Assembly (NCBI RefSeq): GCF_000003815.2
Contig: NC_049982.1
Coordinates: forward strand, 12,055,183 to 12,119,182
Direction of reading: 5' to 3'
Origin: Branchiostoma floridae
Lineage: Eukaryota; Chordata; Leptocardii; Amphioxiformes; Branchiostomatidae
DNA: 64,000 nucleotides
The first letter of the stretch is position 1. Each line of letters opens with the position of its first letter. The position numbers and the translations under genes are program-made. Shown here piece by piece: positions 46,406 through 59,300 of the stretch. The notes under the pieces were generated by a model. It did not search any database, was not told where the DNA came from, and saw only the letters and a list, made by a program, of their open reading frames with translations.

Positions 46406-47389
46406 CGCGATACGGCGTCTTTTCACCTGTAATATCAACATATCACTATACCTATATACAATAAGCAAACATCCAAGCTGACCCCAAAATACGGTTGACA
46501 TGAAACTCGAGTGTAATGTTTGTATCCGGGAACCATGGTCTCTGTAAATAGCTTATGCAGGATGAACTGTTAGAAGAGGGATTCGTATGAATCAGGGAAC
46601 GAACAAAGAGTCAGGTAATAATGATAAAAAGTGTGGCCATTGTCCTAGTTTTCTAGGACGAATACCTCCAGCCCCTAAGGGAGTTGGAAGACCCACTTTT
46701 TACCAGCGGCTGAAATTCCAGCAGCCCTGCCCAACACTGGCTCCCTGACTGTAATTCCAAACATTCCTACGGAGTAGCATTCCTGTGGAAACAGACCTGT
46801 AGAATTCCTAGAATTCTTGCAGACTGCACACAATACTATACCATATGGCTCACCTTTGAGGCGTTGCCAAAAACAAAGCATGCATTGCCATACATCCTCC
46901 AATGAGTCATTCTACATAATGGCTCAAAATTTTTTCTTAATCTGACTTTTGGCTTCTTCATTAGAGGAGTTGGTGATGCAGTGCGATGTGGCATATCATG
47001 GATCAATGCCATACAAGATGATGATGGAATGTGTGATTATGAAAGTGTTTGTACTGTAGTAGTGTCTACAGAAACTGGTATTTTGTCTCCCAAAGTTCTA
47101 CACTAAATGTCATCTACTCCAAAAGAAATCCAACTGTAGATGCCCAGTACAGTGTACTCCATGATTGTGTATTAATCATTTACATTACATATGCTGTGGT
47201 CCGTGATGTTCATTCATCATATCTTGTAGAATGAAAATTGAAAACTTATATTTCCAACTATGAATAACGTTTTTACATAGCATTGTTAGAGCTGAATGTG
47301 AATAACATTGTCATTGTTAAAGTAACATAGTTGATTTTTGAAATATTTTGTATACACATGAAAACTGTCCTGAAGTTTGATAGTACAAG

Positions 47390-48591
47390 CAGGGCTTTAG
47401 CCAGCTCGAGATTTTTTTCCGTCAGCCAATTCCCATTGACGGAAAATTCTTGTCAAGAATCTTTTTTTTTCCGTCATCGCGTAAAAATTTCCGTCATTGA
47501 CTGCAAAAATGTCTACCTCGTCCGATATAAATGTTGTCATTGGGAGAAAATATGACACCACGCTGACGTTTTGTAATAATGTGAACAGTAAAACATCGTT
47601 TCTTTGCGTTTTCCCCGCAAAATCACGGCGCTAAAATCAACTCGCGGGGTATGCAAATCTAACATTACATATTCTCAATACGCACTGTTGATTGGTTGAT
47701 CGTAACATCTAGAGGGGCGTCTCCTCAGATCCCGCGCTCTGATTGGTAAAGCTATGGATACCGACCCACGATGCACCGCGCGCACCAGCGTTCAAATATT
47801 TTATTTGTTTGAACATGTTACATTTGTAAAGGCAGGAGAACGCTATATTTTTCTATTACACGACAATTTTCTAATTAGGAACACAATTACTCAAAGACTC
47901 TTTTGAGAAAACATGCATTCATATACTGATTTATGGTGCATTTGGGGGAATTTTGGCGTTCAATTAACCCGGAAGTGTGCCAACAACAACGTGGCGTGGG
48001 TATCTCATCTGTGTCGCTGCAAAATTAGCGTTTTCTCGTCAAAACAAAAACAAAATTCCCGCTGAAGAGAACCGTGCAACATTTTAGATCCTAAAGATTA
48101 TGTTTTTGATCAAACTATTTGTGGATAGCATGATGTGCCGGTTCTTTTAGTTGCGACTGGCACCTTGCGTTGTCGCAAGCGGCGCGGCTGGGCGAGCGAA
48201 AATAATTTGTACGGCCGCCAGCCCCGGCACGCTAGCGTACAAGTTAGGTTTTGATGAGTGTCAAGATTCCAAACAACAAAGTTCGTAGAATGCACTGTTC
48301 TAGGAGTGAGACCTTGAAAAACGGGTTTTTAATGAGATTATCGTATGCGAAAGGGTGCCGACACACAATCGTCTACAATCATGACAATAGCAAAACAAAC
48401 AGTGTGTGGCTTTCCGACAATGGGCTGTCCGGGCGTCCCCAAGCCGTAGCTTCCCTCTTTTCAACTTGGCCTCCTTGCTTCAATCAACGATTTTTTTCCG
48501 TCAAGGTTGACGGAATGGTTGAAATTTTTTTCCGTCACACGCAGCAAATTTCCGTCAATTGACGGAAAAACGGACGCTGGCTAAAGCCCTG
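47390..48591. mobile_element. hAT-like non-autonomous element, 8-bp TSD
   Basis: Ends CAGGGCTTTAGCCAGC and GCTGGCTAAAGCCCTG, flanked by a perfect 8-bp duplication AGTACAAG at 47382-47389 and 48592-48599. An 8-bp duplication and CAGGG start are typical of hAT. Subterminal zones repeat TTTTTTCCGTCA in both orientations. No transposase. It interrupts sequence that is continuous near copy A (43550-43575). Confidence 0.9.
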
Positions 48592-48622
48592 AGTACAAGA
48601 CTACATTTTCACACCATGCTGT

Positions 48623-50179
48623 TTATACACTAAAAAGCATACTCCTAGCCCTCTTGTACTCCTCCAGTAATACCTTGGCACTTGGCCGTTGCTTGGGGTC
48701 CCTATTTTTACACTGTTGGTGCACTTTGAACAAATGTAATCTAACAACATCACTGCCATTTACATTTCCCAGTAAATAGTCAACAACAGTTGGTATTTTC
48801 CAAATGTCAGTTTTTTCATCATAGGAAGGCATCCTTGAGTCATCAAATGTCTCATTTTCAAAGGGCCAAAGCTGTTCAGGTGCAACAAAATCTGACTTAA
48901 TTTCCCTTGATCCACATTTAACAAAAAGCTGTGCTTCCGGATTTACTTCTGGTAAGGCATCCAAATCATTTAATACAAGTTTAAGATCCTCTGAGATGAG
49001 AAACTGTGATAAAGTCTTAAGGAGATCATTTGAATCGCACATGACTCGTGTGCCGACTGGACTGTTGTGTAGGAAATGTATTGCTTCTAGATAACTCATA
49101 GCCATGTCAAATCTTGCTCTAACATTGCTAAAGTTGCTGAACTCCTCACTGTCTAAAATGGTCTCAATATTTTCTGCAGATCCAAGTCTGTGATATTCTG
49201 TAAGGAGAGTTGTGTGGCACGATCCAACTAGCTGCACGACATGAGAAGTTTGTTGCATTTTCCTCAGCATCTGAACACCATGTAGAAAGTCCTGGAGGAA
49301 AGCCTGTTGAGTCAGGTTACTGTATACCACCGTGTGGCCTCTCCAGGTAGCCTTGTAAACCTACAACATGAAAAAGGCAATAGGTTGTAAGACCAAGTAA
49401 CATGTCAGCTCTCATAGTGCATCTATCAAAAGATAACAACCTTTTAGAAGTGTACATGTAACATTTATACCCACTGGGTTGATTACAGGTCACAAATTTA
49501 TATAAACATAGATACACATTATATTGTAGATACATGTTGCTGCCCCAACAAGATACCTGTACCATCTTGACAACAGTACCCTGAATTCAATCGCTGTCCC
49601 ATTCAAGCAACAATCCTGACTATTAAACTTTGTTTTATTTGAAGAGTATCAAAGGGAAATAGAGAAATGGAAAATACTTGGAAAATTGGGGGGGGGGAGG
49701 GGTAAGGAAAAAAATATTGGACAGAGGGGAGGGTTGTCGAAAAACTTTTTTTACCTGACCCTCTTTGCACCCCCATCCCCAAAGTAAATAACGTACAGTC
49801 CCTAAGGCAAGGGTTCCGTTACCTGCTTCACGGCGCCCTGTCCGAGCATGTGGTGTACGATGACCTCATCAGTTATTTCTTTGCACCCAAGCCACGGCAA
49901 ACAATTTTCCATCGTGGCGAGTTTAAAACTTTCCTTTGGGCACAACACCCTCTCCACAACATTGCTCACTCCAAACTCCCCATCCGCCACCCCATCCAAG
50001 TCCACAACATCCGGGTTGGACTCCGGGTTGGTTTCCCGTCCCAAAAATTCATCGTCTTCAAAGTCGAATAGTCCAGGCTGCAGGTCCGGGTCAGAGTCTA
50101 ACCAGAACCACAGAAATAAGTAGAAAAGCAGCGGAATCAGAAGGAGACTGGCCACATCCCGAACACTTAGAGGAGGCAT
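48623..50179 (-). CDS. POMK: Protein O-mannose kinase, copy B
   Basis: Same role and architecture as copy A. Coding exons 49823-50179 and 48623-49360; 364 residues; CAG|GTAACG joins TGTAG|GTT in phase 0. A 5' UTR exon boundary is likely near 50224 (TTACAG). Residues 8-26 are the signal anchor (VASLLLIPLLFYLFLWFW), then an acidic stem, then CPKESFKLATMENCLPWLGC. Kinase signatures: HVVQLVGSC, GTRVMCDSNDLLKTLSQF, LVLNDLDALPEVN, LFVKCG, FVAPEQLWPF, MPSYDEKTDIWKIP. The catalytic-loop and metal-site residues match vertebrate POMK, so this copy is the more likely active kinase. The C-terminal 100 residues are almost identical between copies, suggesting recent duplication or gene conversion. Confidence 0.94.
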
Positions 50180-51004
50180 CGATACCGATCGGAGGCGTCT
50201 GCTACTGCTGCTGACCTCTGACCTGTAACAAGCTTGCCGTAAAAATAGCAGTGTATTTGTGTACATAAAAATAACATCAAAATAAATCTAACAATGAAAT
50301 TTTGCTATCAACTAAATACATATTTAGATTTATGAGTAATATTGTATATTTTCAATGTCTATATATGACAATTTATTGATGTTAAAATATATAAAAAATT
50401 ATATGAATGATAATCTTTCAATTGCGTGCTATTTTTTTCGTTGAGTCACCTTTGACCTAAAAATAAAGCTGAGAAAGGCTGTTTTGAACCAAATTTGCAC
50501 AGAGAAGTCTGCATATCTTGCTAAATGCTCGCTGCCGCTCACCTACTTCGGTTTGTAACGGCTCCTCTTGCGCGCCACATACACATGTCTCGACCAGCAA
50601 GCGCCAAAGTTGCTGTGGTAAGCTTAAGGTGCCTTTTGTCTTACAGTCCATGTCCATGATGTGCATCTATTTGTGCAGCATGGGTGGGCGGGGCCACTAT
50701 AATTCAAGCAGTTAACAACTGCATGTACTTGATGAATGAACGTTAACGTTAGTAAATGAAAGATAAGATGACAGGAGTGGCAGTAAGTAGAGTTCAGTCT
50801 GAGCAAGTTCTGACTGAGGTAGTATGATTAGTCACCAGATAGCCTCAAGCAACTGGTCATGATTTTGGAAACGGTCAGGTGTTTCAGACAGCATCTGCTG
50901 TCTTTCGTCAGTTGCCTGGCTAACTATCATTTGGCATATCATATTACCCGGACGTCAAACATTCGCCAAATGATAAGTTAACCGTAACTAATCGTTAAAC
51001 AGAT
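50180..51004. promoter_or_regulatory. Head-to-head region between POMK-B and GATD3
   Basis: The two genes diverge, with start codons 826 bases apart. A likely POMK-B 5' exon ends upstream of 50224. An in-frame TAA at 50996-50998 closes the GATD3 frame before its ATG. No repeat element is evident. Confidence 0.4.
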
Positions 51005-54000
51005 ATGGCAGCCCAGGTCAACGTAAGAGGCTACTATTTCACAGGGAGGTTTTGGGTTTGGTCTTTTTGTTTTTTAGCACCAGGCTTGTATTTTCCATAT
51101 GATAGTCACAGTTACTGTAGAGTGCCTGGAAGGGATCAATAGACAGGTGGTATGTTAATCAAAACCTTATTTGCATAGTTAATGAATTATGATGAAGAAA
51201 AAAACATACAAGGAACTATTAATATTTCTTTGAACTGAGCTCTTTGAACTCTAATTTGGTCTGGAGTGGAGCACAATTTATTGTGGCCTCAGACCACACC
51301 CTCCTTCAATCTTTTGTTGCAATGTTGATATTATTCATGTGCCTTTTTCAATTCAGGTCCTGTCAGGATGTGGTGTGTACGACGGCAGTGAGGTCCATGA
51401 GGCTTCTGCGTAAGTAATGTAGTTCTCAGAACATAGCAAACTTCCAACTAGATTCCTCAGTCACATGGAACAGAAGAATGTCATCCTCTTCTATGTGCAA
51501 CCTTGGAAACAGAGCAACAACACGGATGAGAAATAATATCTTAAGAGAAATAACGATTAAAGTTTGAAATAGTGAAGACATTGTGAAAGAATAAAGTTGA
51601 GGTCACAAACTTGGTTGAAACTTGGAATGACTATTTAGAAACTGCAAGGTTGTTATAAATCTCTATATAAGTTATAACGACCTTGGAAACTGCATGTATC
51701 TAACCAAACTCATCATATCTCCATAAATACTGTATCAATTATTGTGTTATTCGACATTTAGAATGATTACACTGTATAGAAATTGCAACTGTAAATTTTG
51801 AAATGTTCATTATGGTTTGATTTTTCTAGCTGCTACCTCTTCACCACAAATCATCAGTAATAAAGCCACTTGTTTTAGCCACAAACTTGAAAACACACTT
51901 CTCCTACTCTCATAAAATTAGCACCCTTATATAGAAATAGATTGACACTGGCAGTATATGTAATTTGTATCACAAATTAATTGTTAGAAAAGCCAGTGAT
52001 TTGCGATGTCAGACATATAGCCTGATAAGAAATGGAGGAGACTTGCTGCATATCCAAAGTGTAGAAATCATAGTCAGGAATCTGTCTCAGCCTATAATTG
52101 TATGTCATACCTTATCCTCTTACTATTACTATATTGATATCACATTCTCTTAGTTAAATCATATTGTAGTACAATTCTTCATCCCCCTTCCCCCTAGTGT
52201 GATGGTGCACCTGAGTAGGGGAGGTGCTGATGTGGCCATCTTCGCACCAGATGTGGACCAGATGCATGTCATCAACCACACCAAGGGAGAGCCAATGGAG
52301 GAGAAGAGGTGAGAATACCAGCTGTAAAATGGTTTCCTGTTCTTGACAGGTTTTCCATGGCAGACAACAAATATTACATACGGTCATTATCAAATTTCCC
52401 CAGACTTGAAATGTTGAATAATTCTTATCATAAAGTTTTTTTTCCGTCACATAAGAGTTTAATTATGCTGATGAATTTTTAAGAGGAATTTACTTCTGGT
52501 AGTCCATTTATTCTGAAATTGTATTATTTCCCAAACAAGCTGTTACGTATTTCAGACGCTTCCCGAATAGCTGATTACATTTTTTTCTCGTTTTGAAAAA
52601 CTTGACATATCATAATGATAGCAGCATGCTCTGGCTTTGTCAAATCTGCAGACCTAGCACAATCAATCATCAATCAATTATCTGTAGTCATCAACTGCTA
52701 ATGTAGCCTGAGTACAATCCTCCATAGTGACCGCTGGCTCAGTACTAGCCAGCGAAAGTACTGAGCCAGCGGTCACTACGGAGGATGGTACTCAGGCAAC
52801 TGCTAATGCATGGTACTGTGGAGATCTCTCTGCAGGATGTTCTATTTTGGTACAGGACCTCTGGTGACTACTAGTCCTCTAAGTAGAGTGAACACTGTGA
52901 TAGTACTTTTCACATCTAAAATGATATGCTCCCACTCCTTGTGCAGAAACGTTTTGGTTGAGTCTGCCAGGATTGCCCGAGGGAAGATTGCAGCCCTGTC
53001 TACTTTAGATGTGGCAGGCCATGATGCTGTCATCCTCCCTGGAGGCTTTGGAGCTGCAAAGAACCTGTAAGTTTATGATATCAGTTTGAATCACAATGTG
53101 TTGCTCTAAGTAGTTTGAGAGATGATAGCAGCAATGAATGTGCTGCCTCCTATCTTATCAGTTGTAATTGTGCTTTATGACAGTCTTGCAGGTGTCTTTT
53201 ATGAAATACTGAGTACTCAGTGTATCCTACACAGATGCACCTTTGCTGTTGATGGGGCTGACTGTAAAGTTAACCCTGAAGTGGAGAAAACTATCAAGTC
53301 TTTTCATGATGCCAAGAAACCTATTGGGTAGGTGGTTACTTCTGTATGTGTCTTATGATATACTGTTAACAAAAAAAAAGCACATTATAGGTACATGTAG
53401 TAGGTATGTAGGTAGGCCCTAGTATATCTATGCATATGAAACAATTGAAGTTTTTTTTCAACCTTCAATGTGACAAGTACTAGTATGGTACACAAGCACC
53501 AGAGTGGTATGTAACAACTTAAGGAAGTGTGTACTCATTTAAGTATTGTTGCTGTCCCAGACTCTGCTGTATCGCCCCAGTTCTGGCAGCAAAGCTGATT
53601 CCTGGCTGTTCTGTGACTGTGGGGAATGACCAGGAGGAAGGGGGGAGATGGCCGTATGCTGGAACAGCAGGTGCTGTGGGGAAGATGGGAGCTACTCACA
53701 TCAGGAGGGATGTCAACGTATCCTTCTCTATCTGTATCTGTAAGGTTTTGCCTACACTTTACTTGGGATGTGGTGATACCCTCCCATTTATGGTCTCAGT
53801 CAAAAAAAATACCCATATACAAAGAAACGTAATGTTATGTTTGAGTTCTTAGATTTTACTGCACATTGATTCACTCACTCATGACCCATTACCGCAGTGG
53901 CTGTAGGGGCTTCACAACAGCCAGCAGTGTCAATTACGTACTATTAAAGACATATGTTTGGTTCTGTTTACTTGTGTAGAATCTACTGCAGAAAAATGTT

Positions 54001-54149
54001 GTTCCAGTCCTTAACTTTGCACCCAGGAGGTCCATGTGGACACAGCGAACAAGATTGTCACAACGCCGGCCTTCATGTGTGAGACAAAACTGCACGAGAT
54101 TTACGATGGGATAGGACACATGGTGAAGGAAGTGCTGGACATGGTTTAA
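51005..54149 (+). CDS. GATD3: GATD3 / ES1, glutamine amidotransferase-like protein, 7 exons
   Basis: DJ-1/PfpI-fold protein; ES1 homologues are mitochondrial in vertebrates and ElbB in bacteria acts as a glyoxalase. Exons: 51005-51022, 51357-51409, 52198-52308, 52947-53066, 53235-53327, 53561-53717, 54027-54149; all in phase, 224 residues. Family signatures in order: [95 protein letters not shown] (nucleophile elbow), [32 protein letters not shown] and [12 protein letters not shown]. The first exon gives only MAAQVN before the domain and is closed upstream by an in-frame stop, so this form has no mitochondrial targeting peptide. An alternative first exon could supply one. Confidence 0.94.
52704..52799. 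mobile_element. Hairpin MITE, TAGCCTGAG ends, 9-bp TSD
   Basis: Arms of 42 bp (TAGCCTGAGTACAATCCTCC and onwards) with three mismatches and a short loop; flanked by CTGCTAATG at 52695-52703 and 52800-52808. Same family ends and same duplication length as the element at 31141-31225. It lies in GATD3 intron 3. Confidence 0.85.
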
Positions 54150-56341
54150 AAGCAGCAGCTAGTACAGCTACAATGTAGTACAGAATGTAGGAAAGATTTG
54201 TGCTTAGATGTGCCTCTTTGTGTCTGTGCATGTGCATGTGCAGCTCATAATATAGCAGACTGCACTAATAACGTTAAATGACATTGAGTCCAAGATTGTG
54301 GAACAAATACCATGAGCCAGTAAAGCTGTATTAGTTGGGGATTGAAACTGTGTAAAGCATGCAGTTAGCAGGAAACTGTGAAACAATAGGATGAGAATGA
54401 CCCAGACCCACACAAGAAATTTTGTGAGGAGTAACCATATGATGTTTGATGTTCCATGACCAGCTTCTGTGACAGCTGCAACTGTAGTGAGACTTCTTGA
54501 AAAGAAATGCAATGTTTCAGCACTGGGCTTAATTTTTGTCTGCTTTCAATCTTAGTGTTTGTTAAAGCTTATTGGTATGATAGACCACTAGCACACAATG
54601 CCACAATGGGTATAGTAATGAGTTTAGTGATGTCAACCTCATCTTAAATTTGATGGACTAGTGTAACTTTGCTCCATGTATCTAGAAAAAAGGAAGAAGG
54701 ACAACAAATGAAAGACATTGAAACACCTTTAAGCAAACATCTGTCTTTTCTCTGACCACCGCATTGATGCCTTAAAATCCTTTAAGTACTCTTATAGCAT
54801 TTTTTTTCAAGTCAAAATCACTCAGGAAAGACAGATAATATGGGAAAAGTACACATTTGGAGGAATGTTGATAAATTCGACTGTTGTAAAAAAAGTGAAG
54901 AATGGCAAGAATTCCCAACCTATTGATCTAGGCATGTAAACATGTTCATTTGATAAACATTGCATCTGCAGTTTCATTACCAAAAATAGTTTACTTAGTT
55001 AATAATCTTGAAAAACAAATCAGACACAGAATGTCAGATAATATCACTGCCATCCACATAACCCCAGTGTGTATATGTATGACAGCGGATCTGTGATACG
55101 TATTGCATTGTCTTCATGCTGAGCGGAACAGTCGTCTGTTCTACTTGTCTGTCAACTTTGCCAACGACATACGATACCCAGCGCCATCTTTGCTCTCTCG
55201 CCAGGTGTGCAACGTAAAAACTTGTCACTAATAGTTTCACAAACTTCCATGTAAGTACGTTGTTTTTAAGACCCATAAGCTGGAAGTACTTACACATAAC
55301 AGACAAATATGGTCTAACAAACACCTGAGATGTATCCGGGATTAGCTTTCACTTGATGGCCATTGTTTGGGGGGCGTTACCGGGGCGACGGGTATTCTTG
55401 TTTTTCCCTCTGGGCTCCCCAAAGCAGGTGGGATCTGATACCGTTCCTAACGTGTCGTTCGTCCGTGGTCGGTACACATCGTTTGGGCTGGATTAATCCA
55501 ACATGGGGATGGCACATTGCTTTTGTAACAACAAAGGGAGACAAGAAAATTAGTTTATGGTCAAATTGGACCAATTAGTTACAGGAGCAAGGGAGGGGAG
55601 AGACGCGATCGTGATCAGGTGAAATTTGAACTCAGGTAAGTGTACGGACCACATACACGTTGGTAACCAACAGGGTGATATTTTTGCATGATAGATCATT
55701 TAGATTTTCTAACATATGTCGTTTATGGTGGTTCCCCAAGATGATTTTGTGTAGTTTGGTAACTGAGAGGGTAATGACGGAAAACGCAATGTACATTAGT
55801 GCTTCAGTGAACAAGCATATCAAGTGCCAAGCATTGGGCCGTTGTACTAGAACTGTTGCGGTATGCACCGTATCAAAATTGAGCGGACCACAGTTGATTG
55901 CTTTTAGATAGTTAATTAAACTGTACTAAGCCTTTATTCTCCTCGACATAGCTTCATATCGCCTTGGTTATCATGTGTATATGTATGTGTCTGTGCCAAA
56001 TGATTCAACTCTGACGTATAGGCTGACATGGCGACAACTCCATTTCTGATTACATGTTCTGTTAGCAGAACTTAATCGTTTTAAGCAACAGATGCTCACT
56101 TAATCAGTATAAATTGTTCGTATTCACAGTTATGACTTTTCAGATGAAGTTTATACTGGAGTCTTGTGTAATCTCATGGAGTAGCTAAGCCAACAGACAA
56201 GTGTTTTAGGCTTGGCGGTAAACACTAACGTAAATGGACTGGATCAGAATATATAATGTATTGTTCAGCTGTCTGTTTTGTGTGTACAGGTCGGATTGAT
56301 GTCAGACCACATTCACAGCGCTGAAACCAAGGCAAAGGACC
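54150..56341. other. Intergenic DNA after GATD3
   Basis: Contains the GATD3 3' UTR and the upstream region of the CFAP119-like gene. An acceptor-like TACAG at 56285-56289 suggests that the first coding exon of the latter begins near 56290 with 5' UTR. No inverted repeat or other gene is evident. Confidence 0.45.
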
Positions 56342-59300
56342 ATGTCACGTAAATCTAGGGTGAGTGATAAAGAACTCATTTGTATGTATGCATAGCCGTG
56401 AACATTCCTGGTCTTGGGCACAAAAAGAACAGGTGCACAGAAACGTACCTATGCTCGTACAACATGGTTACAGGCCGTGTATGTGGGCAACCGGAACAGT
56501 GTATGTGGACCTTGTACCAAACTCTGCATACTTGCGATTGAAATTAAGAGAAAGATATGGTATTTGGCTTGTGTAGCCTTGTTGATAAAAGCCTTTTCCA
56601 CGAGTCCGACAAATCAGTGGACAGCAATATACCAGTAAATGCCAGTTGTCTCAAGCGCATTGTAATCTTTTACCGGTAAGAAACTTCGAGTATCGTTTAG
56701 ACGTGTCAACATGTAAATAGCAAGCTTTAATTTATAGTTTTACCCTCTTGCCGGAATACTAGTATACTTCTGGTTATGTAGCCACTATGATCCCAAATTT
56801 GGTTTGCAACAACATAATTAAAAGCAGGACAAAACCCGATGGTCGTATTGTCTTGTACATACGCAATACTGTCAGTCAGCCCGGTCACAGTCAAAAGATC
56901 GATGACGCATTGATATTTTGCTCCCGCGAGTATCGTTAAGTAAACTATTGAAAAGGTCAGCTGATCTGAGAGGTAATTTAGTTTCAATGGGAGTCATCTA
57001 TCATTTCATGACAGCCTATTTAGTACAAAGGTTAGATAACGTTACATGTGCTAATAAGTTTCAGCATATCTACATTTGTAAGTGTATGGAAGTATAACAT
57101 TATATCTAAGAATCAAACCTTCGGTCCCTGTAGCTTTTGTCAGTCTCACGCCTGGCCAGTGAAGTTCATTGACAAGGTGAAACATTATGTCGGTGTCATT
57201 ATTCCTATGATGACACCACAATCGGAATTCCTCGAAACTGTTCTAGAATAACTCAGTTGGTTTCCCTTCAAGCACACATAGCAACCGCTCATACGAGTAT
57301 ACAGTAGAGTTAACGTTAACAACTGAAGTTTGGCCAGACTCTTCCAACTAAACCAACGTTTTTGGCCATTTAATATCTTTGCTCTTCAGACCATCAATCG
57401 TGCGGGTTTGGCAAAATAAGTGACTCCCATAGCTTTGCCGGCTCGGCCAGTGTATTTATTCACAAGAAACCTCAGAACCAACGATAGATAATGACAACTA
57501 AAGGGCAAAGGAGACTTCTGGGCGTATTGAAGGTAGGGAAAGTAAAGGTGGTGACAATATGGTCGTGTTCTTATAAACTAGTGTTTCGGGACAAGTTTGT
57601 GCATGGATACACTCATGTGTTTTTTTTTCATTCTACAGGCGAGCAAAGACTCCAGAAAGAGTCACTCCAGTCTAAATGAGGTAATATATTTTACATGATC
57701 ATAGGTAACGTTATCTCCTAGACTCCTTTCGTAGGTTACATTGTTGTATATATTCTTGTATGTGTTATGATCAATGTTCTGCTGGCTACAGGGAGCGCTC
57801 TGACTGCTAACGAAAACCACAAACGTGAAACGTTTGAGTCTTCGACGCCTCTTCTACAAAACTCTCGATTTTGATTTGCTGACGCGCAGACGTAAATCGC
57901 TACGAGGCGCTGCTGCTGTGACAGACTGTGTAAACTGGTTGTCACTGCCGGAGCGCCTGTAAACACTAATGCACAAACGTACAAATAATTATATATCTCA
58001 CTGCAGATGCAATCATAACCAGTATTGTACATGTTTCCCATCAATATAAAATTTACCAGGGAAGAATACTGGACTTTAAACACGTATCCAGGGAGTAAGG
58101 GCATAACAAGTTACTTAATTACGTATTGATGTGGTGCAGTCTTAGAAACCACAAAATGGCGACGAAAACATCAGGGCACCACGGAGGGAAAAAGACGAAA
58201 ACGAATATAGCCGCGGCGTTTCTTTCCAGGTCCAAGACAGGAGTAACTTACAACGACGTGGTCGAAAAGCTCTTAACCGTAAATACTGTGTATAATTACC
58301 TTACTTACTGTGATGTAGACAATTTCACCGATCGCTGTCTGACACCTGTTGGATTTCTGTTTTCTTTACTTCATGATTTTCCTTCCAGCCGGTCCGCAAT
58401 GAGTCGAATTGGCAGCGTAACATCGATGATGATTACCAATTTAGTCGAAAAACAAGCACACTGAATGATATTGATGCTGTTCCTCAAGCCTGTGTGTTTC
58501 AAAGATTCAAAGATTCAAACAATCCCGATTCTTTTCAAAACGATGGTGAGACCCCATCTAGAATACGGTAATATTATTTGGGGGCCACACTTCTCCTTGG
58601 ACAAACAGAGGCTAGAGAGAGTTCAGCGCAGAGCAACCAGAATGGTGCCTGCTCTCAAGGACATTCCTTACAAGGACAGGTTAAAAAAGCTGAGGCTACC
58701 ATCCCTGGAGTACCGGCGTAGGAGAGGAGATATGATTCAAGTTTTTAAGATTATGACTGGGAAAGAGAGACTACAGTCAGATCTGTTTTTCGTGGAAGCT
58801 AAGGGTTCTTCAACTAGAGGCCATAGTTACAAGTTGAAGATCCCACTTGCAAAAACTAGAATCAGGGGGCATGTCTTCAGTTCGAGGGTCGTAAAGGACT
58901 GGAACTCTTTACCAGAAAGGATAGTCATGAGCGAGTCAGTGAACCAGTTTAAATCCAACTTGGATCGACACTGGGAACACCTGTGGTACGTCCATGAGGG
59001 ATGCGTCTAGAGCAGTCCACTACAGGCAGAGGCCTTTCTTGACTGAAGATGGTATCCAGGTATCCAGGTATATAGGTAATGTCAAATAATTAAGGTAGTT
59101 AACAAGGGGCAAACAGAACTTAAGAGAATGTCCCAGCCTTATACCCACTATGATAACGTTCCTCTGTCCTGTAGGATGAAGAGGCGATAGCTAACGAGAA
59201 GGAAGGTTCCCTGGCATGGAAGGTGCTGCACATTTCTCAAGTCAGGACCCTGCTGGAACTGAACGTAGACCAGGTGCATCTGTGAGTATCAGAATGCGTA

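Noticed and set aside
49848..50214. Plus-strand frames opposite POMK-B exon 1
   Set aside because: Three overlapping frames opposite a clear coding exon; they are antisense shadows.
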